In this document: piece after piece, positions 31,181 to 35,418 of the stretch
How the letters are laid out: each line of letters begins with the position of its first letter
Position numbering within the stretch: position 1 is the stretch's first letter
Notes under the pieces: model-generated
Databases searched by the model: none
Seen by the model: the letters and a program-made list of their open reading frames with translations, nothing else
What the model was told of the DNA's origin: nothing
NCBI GenBank assembly: GCA_022510905.1
Contig: JAFLSN010000026.1
Coordinates: 1-35,418, forward strand
DNA length: 35,418 nt
Origin: Treponema sp.
GTDB taxonomy: Bacteria > Spirochaetota > Spirochaetia > Treponematales > Treponemataceae
Direction of reading: 5' to 3'
Translations under genes and position numbers: made by a program

Positions 31181-32137
31181 CTACTTCCACAAATTTGTGG
31201 GATTGACCGTTTTGCCGTTTTTAAAGACGGTAAAGTGGAGATGCGGGCCGGTGCTCATGCCGGTGCTGCCTACCAGCCCCAGCCGTGTGCTTGTAGTAAC
31301 GTTTTGGCCCTTCGCCACAAGAATCTGGCTCATGTGCCCATACAGGGTTTTGTATCCGGAATGGTGGGTGACAATGACATAATTGCCATATACATCGCTC
31401 CAGCCGGCGGTAGTCACTTTGCCAACCAGCGCAGCATAGATTGAAGTACCCTTGGGACAAGCCATGTCGATACCGTTGTGGAAAGTACGCTTTGCCGCAT
31501 TAAAAGGGCTTTTGCGCCATCCATACCAGGATGAATAATAAAACCTTGCCCGCAGAGGCTTGATGAACAAGTCTCCGTTGATTTCCTGCCGGGTTACCCA
31601 GTCAAGCGCCGCATCGGGCACAAACAGCGTGCGCCCCGCCTGGAGCTCAGTGTCAACAGACAGATTGTTAGCCGCCGCACATTTTTCAGCATCTACGGAA
31701 TATTTTTGGGCAATGGAAGCCGGCGTTTCCGCGTTCGCCTTGACCGTGTACAGAATGCCCGGCATGGACGGTATCTTCAAATACTGGCCAATCTGTATCA
31801 GGCGCGACTGGCGAATGTTGTTCACACTGATGATTGTGTCCTGCGTTATGTCGAACTGCTCCGCAATCGCACCTATCATGTCACCTTTTTTTACGCGATA
31901 TGAAGCATATGAAAGCTGCCTGTCTTCAATGTCGTCCTGCACAGTGAACAGGTCAGACGTAAAATCCGAATCCGTTTCGAGGATATGCTCTGTCAATTCG
32001 GGCAGGCCCGGCGTTTCCAAACCGCCTTGCCCCTTTGTGTTCTGGTGCATTACGGCAAGCGTTACCCCCAGCACAAGCAGCGCCGCAGCGGTGGCTGAAA
32101 GGGTGCCGTACAGCACATTTTTAAACTGAACCTTCAT
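31181..32137 (-). CDS. LysM / M23 peptidoglycan endopeptidase
   Basis: The 318-residue protein has an N-terminal membrane segment (about residues 10-30), one clear LysM (about 78-123: YRVKKGDMIGAIAEQFDIT), a second weaker LysM (about 130-175) and a C-terminal M23 metallopeptidase domain (about 200-318). Zinc ligands are present: H220 and D224 (FHNGIDMA) and H301 (GPHLHF), with catalytic H299. It should cut peptide cross-links in peptidoglycan and is likely active, unlike degenerate M23 proteins. The ATG at 32137 is chosen because a promoter overlaps the longer frame (to 32188). Its leader would be only about 5 nt. Confidence 0.92.
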   Translation of the reverse strand: MKVQFKNVLYGTLSATAAALLVLGVTLAVMHQNTKGQGGLETPGLPELTEHILETDSDFTSDLFTVQDDIEDRQLSYASYRVKKGDMIGAIAEQFDITQDTIISVNNIRQSRLIQIGQYLKIPSMPGILYTVKANAETPASIAQKYSVDAEKCAAANNLSVDTELQAGRTLFVPDAALDWVTRQEINGDLFIKPLRARFYYSSWYGWRKSPFNAAKRTFHNGIDMACPKGTSIYAALVGKVTTAGWSDVYGNYVIVTHHSGYKTLYGHMSQILVAKGQNVTTSTRLGLVGSTGMSTGPHLHFTVFKNGKTVNPTNLWK

Positions 32138-32149
32138 TTTATCGCTCTC

Positions 32150-32178
32150 ACTGTAGCATATTTCGTGAGAAATGACAA
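32150..32178 (-). promoter_or_regulatory. Promoter of the M23 peptidase gene
   Basis: On the minus strand, TTGTCA (32178-32173), 17 nt, TACAGT (32155-32150), then 12 nt to the ATG at 32137. This predicts a very short leader with no room for a full Shine-Dalgarno. Confidence 0.6.
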
Positions 32179-32242
32179 TTTTTTTCATACAGATTCCCCC
32201 AGTTTTATAAAGCCGAAACCTACATTCACGTGTAGCCCCGAC

Positions 32243-32863
32243 TTATTCCCGGTGGCCCTCCAAAAGACGGTGTATGCCCACCAGGTAGGTCTCAAATGAT
32301 TCGGAACGGCACGCCTCCGGCTTGAACCCTTTTGCGGTGGAAAACATTCCGCGCATGGTTTTTAGCAGCGTCTGCTGGTCTCCGTTCTGGAACAGCTTGA
32401 CGCAGAACGACCCGTCCGGTTTGAGCATGGTCTGCGCGTACCATAGCGCCATTTCAACCAAGGCTCGCTGCCGTGCCGTGTCCACCACGCGGTTTCCCGT
32501 GGTGAGCGGGGCCGCATCGCACACCACCGCATCATACGGCCCATGGGCGGCAATCTGCTCACGTGTGCCGGCCTCAAGCAAATCACCTTGAATAAAAACA
32601 AGGTTGCCGCCTTTCACGCTTTTTGCGAGCGGATTCAAATCCACCGAAACCACCGTGGCATCTTGCTTTAGCGTGCGCAGCAGCCAGACAGTCCAGCTGC
32701 CGGGAGCCGAGCCGAGATCGAGCACGCAGGCCGTTTTTTTGAACAGGCCGAATTTCTGGTCAAGCTCCTGCAACTTGTAAACGGAACGCGCCGGATACCC
32801 CTCGCGGAACGCCTTTTGCGACCAAAAATCAGGCTTTGCGTAGCTGTTCGATTTTGACGGCAT
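32243..32863 (-). CDS. rlmE: 23S rRNA 2'-O-methyltransferase RlmE (FtsJ)
   Basis: The 206-residue protein is an FtsJ/RrmJ methyltransferase that modifies U2552 of 23S rRNA at a late step of 50S assembly. The catalytic tetrad is visible at K30 (RSVYKL), D116 (VVCDAAP), K156 (FCVKLFQ) and E191 (ESFETYL), each shifted by 8 from E. coli (K38, D124, K164, E199). The SAM site is VLDLGSAPGSWT. Length and order fit the family. It is upstream of, but probably not co-transcribed with, the M23 gene, which has its own promoter. Confidence 0.95.
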   Translation of the reverse strand: MPSKSNSYAKPDFWSQKAFREGYPARSVYKLQELDQKFGLFKKTACVLDLGSAPGSWTVWLLRTLKQDATVVSVDLNPLAKSVKGGNLVFIQGDLLEAGTREQIAAHGPYDAVVCDAAPLTTGNRVVDTARQRALVEMALWYAQTMLKPDGSFCVKLFQNGDQQTLLKTMRGMFSTAKGFKPEACRSESFETYLVGIHRLLEGHRE

Positions 32864-32964
32864 GGTTTATTTTCGGCATATTAAAAACAAAAATTCAGTG
32901 GAGCCACGGATTTTTTTGCGAAGTCTGCCGCAGGGCTGACTGGCGTCTGCCCGATGCGCGGAAT

Positions 32965-33136
32965 TCAGTGGCCGCCGTAGACCGCTCGCCCGTGCCCGGT
33001 TTCAACGATAAGAAACTCCAGCGCATCATCGTTAATCCTGTAATCGCCAACACGACAACGCCAGAATCCGGGCAGATTGCCCACCGGCACCTTTTAGCGC
33101 ACATGGGGGCAATTCTTGAATCTTTAAGATAAACTT
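32965..33136 (-). pseudogene. RelE/ParE-family toxin remnant
   Basis: On the minus strand a frame ending at 32965 reads GNLPGFWRCRVGDYRI, then NDDALEFLIVETGHGRAVYG and a stop. This is the C-terminal signature of RelE/ParE toxins (G-N-L-x-G-x-W-R-x-R-V-G-D-Y-R-I ... G-H-R-x-x-V-Y). A few residues are missing after DYRI, where the family has I-x-x-I. Upstream, the expected A-L-K-G piece (CALKGA) is in a different frame and a stop lies between. The gene is therefore broken by a frameshift and a deletion. No antitoxin gene is visible. Confidence 0.6.
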
Positions 33137-33153
33137 TTTGACTTGCTGTTGGA

Positions 33154-33179
33154 TTGATTCGTGCAGAAAGGGTATGCCA
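33154..33179 (+). repeat. Dispersed 26-bp motif R1, copy 7
   Basis: TTGATTCGTGCAG followed by AAAGGGTATGCCA, between the toxin remnant and the LRR genes. Confidence 0.65.
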
Positions 33180-33240
33180 GCTACGTATGAATCTGTTTAT
33201 TTTTGCACACGGTGCAACGCCCCGAGGTTGTGCGCTGTTG

Positions 33241-34497
33241 TCACCTTCCTTCACGGAGCTCTCCGTCCGTGCACTTGACGGCAAAGCTACCGACAACGTC
33301 CTTTTTGATTGCATTCCACTGCACCTTTGTGCCGGTATAGGTCACGCTCGTAAGTGATGTGCAGACAGCGAACGCTTCCTCGCCGATGGTAGTCACACTG
33401 TTGGGGATAGACACGCTCGTAAGCGACGTGCAGCCACCGAACGCCCTGTCGCCGATGGTGGTCACGCTGTTCGGGATGGTCACACTCGTAAGCGATTTGC
33501 AGACACCGAACGCATCCTCGCCGATGGTGGTCACGCTGTTGGGGATAGACACGCTCGTAAGCGACTTGCAGCCAGCGAACGCTTTCTCGCCGATGGTAGT
33601 CACGCTGTTCGGGATGGTCACACTCGTAAGCGATGTGCAGCCACCGAACGCTTCCTCGCCGATGGTAGTCACGCTGTTCGGGATGGTCACGCTCGCAAGC
33701 GATTCGCAGAAACTGAACGCATCCTCGCCGATGGTAGTCACGCTGTTCGGGATGGTCACACTCGTAAGCGATTTGCAGTGACTGAACGCCCAGTCGCCGA
33801 TGAAGGTCACGCTGTTCGGAATGGTCACGCTCGTAAGCGATGTGCAGCTACGGAACGCGCTCCTGCCGATAGAGGTCACGCTGTTCGGGATAGACACGCT
33901 TGCAAGCGATTCGCAGTCACGGAACGCAGAATCGCCGATTTTCGTCACGCCGTCTGGGATTGTGAGCGAGGTCAGAGCTTTCAGGTCTGCAACATCGGAC
34001 AGTCTTATGCTTTTGACATAGTGGAGAAGACCGCCATTGTCCAGCTGACACCACTGCGCCAGCGTCCCGTTGTAAGTGACCTCGGCAAGCGATTCGCAGC
34101 CAACGAACGCGAAGTAGCCGATGGTGGTCACGCTGTTCGGGATGGTCACGCTCGCAAGCGACTTGCAGTCACTGAACGCGCTCTTGCCGATGGTGGTTAC
34201 GCTGCTGGGTATGGTCACGCTCGCAAGCGACTTGCAGTCATCGAACGCGTACTTGCCGATGGTGGTCACGCTGTTGGGAATAGACACGCTCGTAAGCGAT
34301 GTGCAGCGACGGAACGCGTCGTCAGCAATCTCCGTGATGCCTTTGGGAATGACGAGTTTGGCGGGCAGGTCGTCCGTGTGGCCTGTCACTGTCGTGCCGT
34401 CCACAATGAGGTACGGCGGGATTTCTGCCTTGCAGTTCATGCAGGCAAACGCCATCACTGCCGCAAATGCGGCAAGCCATTTCTTTTTTGTGTTCAT
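33241..34497 (-). CDS. BspA-type leucine-rich repeat surface protein
   Basis: The 418-residue protein has a signal peptide; ACMNC near residue 22 could serve as a loose lipobox. It then carries about 12 LRR_5 (BspA/TpLRR) units of 23 residues, consensus CxSLTSVTIPNSVTTIGxxAF. After the fourth unit the array is broken by a non-repeat insert containing YNGTLAQWCQLDNGG and SIRLSDVADLKALTSL. The C-terminus is VTYTGTKVQWNAIKK followed by CTDGELREG. BspA-like proteins of oral treponemes bind fibronectin, fibrinogen and other bacteria. AAGGAA lies before the ATG. The unit DNA is nearly identical from copy to copy (69 bp period), so unit number can change by recombination. Confidence 0.9.
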   Translation of the reverse strand: MNTKKKWLAAFAAVMAFACMNCKAEIPPYLIVDGTTVTGHTDDLPAKLVIPKGITEIADDAFRRCTSLTSVSIPNSVTTIGKYAFDDCKSLASVTIPSSVTTIGKSAFSDCKSLASVTIPNSVTTIGYFAFVGCESLAEVTYNGTLAQWCQLDNGGLLHYVKSIRLSDVADLKALTSLTIPDGVTKIGDSAFRDCESLASVSIPNSVTSIGRSAFRSCTSLTSVTIPNSVTFIGDWAFSHCKSLTSVTIPNSVTTIGEDAFSFCESLASVTIPNSVTTIGEEAFGGCTSLTSVTIPNSVTTIGEKAFAGCKSLTSVSIPNSVTTIGEDAFGVCKSLTSVTIPNSVTTIGDRAFGGCTSLTSVSIPNSVTTIGEEAFAVCTSLTSVTYTGTKVQWNAIKKDVVGSFAVKCTDGELREGR

Positions 34498-35418
34498 GCT
34501 AAAATTCCTTGCGCTTTACTTCCGCCGAAGATTGTTTTATCTGCGCACAGGGCAACGCCCCGCGGTTGTGCGCTGTTGTCACTTTCCTTCACTGAGCTCT
34601 CCGTCCGTGCAGTGGACGGTAAAGCTACCGATATTGACCTTTTTGATTGCATTCCACTGCACCTTTGTGCCGGTATAGGTCACGCTCGTAAGTGATGTGC
34701 AGCTACAGAACGCCTCCTCGCCGATGGTGGTCACGCTGTTGGGGATGGTCACGCTCGCAAGCGATTCGCAGCCATGGAACGCCCAGTCGCCGATGGTGGT
34801 TACGCTGTTGGGGATGGTCACGCTCACAAGCGATTCGCAGCTATAGAACGCCTCCCCGCCGATGGTGGTCACGCTGTCCGGGATATACACGCTCGTAAGC
34901 GATTCGCAGCCAGTGAACGCGAAGTCGCCGATGGTAGTCACGCTGTTGGGGATGGTCACGCTCGTAAGCGACTTGCAGCCACTGAACGCCTCCTTGCCGA
35001 TGGTGGGCACGCTGTCCGGGATATACACGCTCGTAAGCGATTTGCAGTAACAGAACACACCCTCGCCGATGGTGGTCACGCTGTTGGGGATGGTCACGCT
35101 CGTAAACGATTTGCAGCTACAGAACGCGAAGTCGCCGATGGTGGTCACGCTGCTGGGGATGGTCACGCTCGTAAGCAATTCGCAGTAACAGAACGCGAAG
35201 TCGCCGATGGTGGTCACGTTGTCCGGGATGGTCACGCTCGCAAGCGATTCGCAGCCATAGAACGCCTCCCAGCCGATGGTGGTCACGCTGTTGGGGATGG
35301 TCACGCTCACAAGCGATCCGCAGCCATGGAACGCGCTCCTGCCGATAGAGGTCACGCTGTCCGGGATGGTCACGCTCGCAAGCGATTTGCAGTAAGTGAA
35401 CGCCCAGTCGCCGATTTT
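33379..35418 (-). repeat. 69-bp coding repeats of the two LRR genes
   Basis: The 69-bp unit recurs through both genes with very high identity (for example CGTGACCATCCCCAACAGCG on the coding strand). It is interrupted by the insert near 33950-34100 and the gap between the genes. This is the largest block of near-identical DNA in the window. Confidence 0.85.
34579..35418 (-). CDS. BspA-type leucine-rich repeat protein, C-terminal part (cut by window edge)
   Basis: The frame is open from the window edge, giving 279 residues without the start. It has about 11 LRR_5 units of 23 residues and ends VTYTGTKVQWNAIKK followed by CTDGELSEGK, almost the same C-terminus as the gene downstream. It lies 81 bp upstream of that gene in the same direction, so the pair is a tandem duplication. 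After its stop is a hairpin (GCGCACA...TGTGCGC, about 34543-34573) that is also found after the first LRR gene. The signal peptide and any promoter lie outside the window. Confidence 0.88.
   Translation of the reverse strand, partial: KIGDWAFTYCKSLASVTIPDSVTSIGRSAFHGCGSLVSVTIPNSVTTIGWEAFYGCESLASVTIPDNVTTIGDFAFCYCELLTSVTIPSSVTTIGDFAFCSCKSFTSVTIPNSVTTIGEGVFCYCKSLTSVYIPDSVPTIGKEAFSGCKSLTSVTIPNSVTTIGDFAFTGCESLTSVYIPDSVTTIGGEAFYSCESLVSVTIPNSVTTIGDWAFHGCESLASVTIPNSVTTIGEEAFCSCTSLTSVTYTGTKVQWNAIKKVNIGSFTVHCTDGELSEGK

Larger units (their letters stand above)
32864..33240. other. Intergenic region with a decayed toxin gene and R1
   Basis: It holds remnants of a RelE/ParE-type gene (minus), one R1 motif (33154-33179), and a hairpin (GCACA...TGTGC, about 33207-33228) just after the LRR gene stop. 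A near copy of this hairpin follows the second LRR gene at about 34543-34573. Confidence 0.55.

Overview
The window looks like a Treponema chromosome (a spirochete) with moderate GC content, not an AT-rich species such as T. denticola. The evidence is the combination of HprK/HPr in one operon, CheB/CheR, LysM and M23 envelope hydrolases, a Cys-tailed SlyD, a FliL-like protein, lipoproteins with loose spirochetal lipoboxes, a TonB-dependent receptor and BspA-type leucine-rich repeat proteins. This assignment rests on remembered family features, not on a search.

Layout. 1-5.0 kb: start of a cupin-like gene (minus), a lipoprotein, a CapA-type metallophosphatase, HflX and a FliL-like protein. 5.0-6.6 kb: a three-gene stress operon (membrane protein, ECF sigma factor, zinc-finger anti-sigma factor) behind an ECF-type promoter. 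6.7-13.7 kb: a GerMN-domain protein (minus), then a 1208-residue protein joining an Hsp70 substrate-binding-like domain, about 21 acidic repeats, a membrane segment and a LysM domain, coupled to a lipoprotein lytic transglycosylase. 13.7-17.7 kb: a CPA2 antiporter with CBS domains, NifU-like and SlyD, then shikimate kinase and a YraL/RsmI-like methyltransferase (minus). 17.8-19.1 kb: a membrane-anchored solute-binding-like protein. 19.1-20.2 kb: mostly non-coding, with five exact 81-bp palindromic repeats. 20.2-23.1 kb: a cobalamin riboswitch ahead of a lipoprotein and a BtuB-like receptor. 23.3-26.6 kb: a PC4/YdbC-like protein, then hprK-ptsH-lexA-holA (minus). 26.6-27.3 kb: a block of dispersed repeats. 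27.3-32.9 kb: a Nudix hydrolase, a cytidylate-kinase-like protein, cheR-cheB, a LysM/M23 peptidase and RlmE. 33-35.4 kb: a decayed RelE/ParE toxin remnant and two tandem BspA-like LRR genes, the second cut by the window edge.

How it works together. Many genes serve the envelope (Slt, LysM, M23, GerMN, CapA, the sigma/anti-sigma pair). The vitamin B12 module is a self-contained uptake unit. Five genes (hflX, gerMN, yraL-like, solute-binding-like, hprK) have a sigma-70 promoter whose -10 box ends exactly 6 nt before the ATG, which predicts leaderless mRNAs. A 26-bp dispersed motif occurs seven times in intergenic DNA, always in the same orientation, and is linked to longer repeat modules around 2.9, 7.8 and 27 kb.
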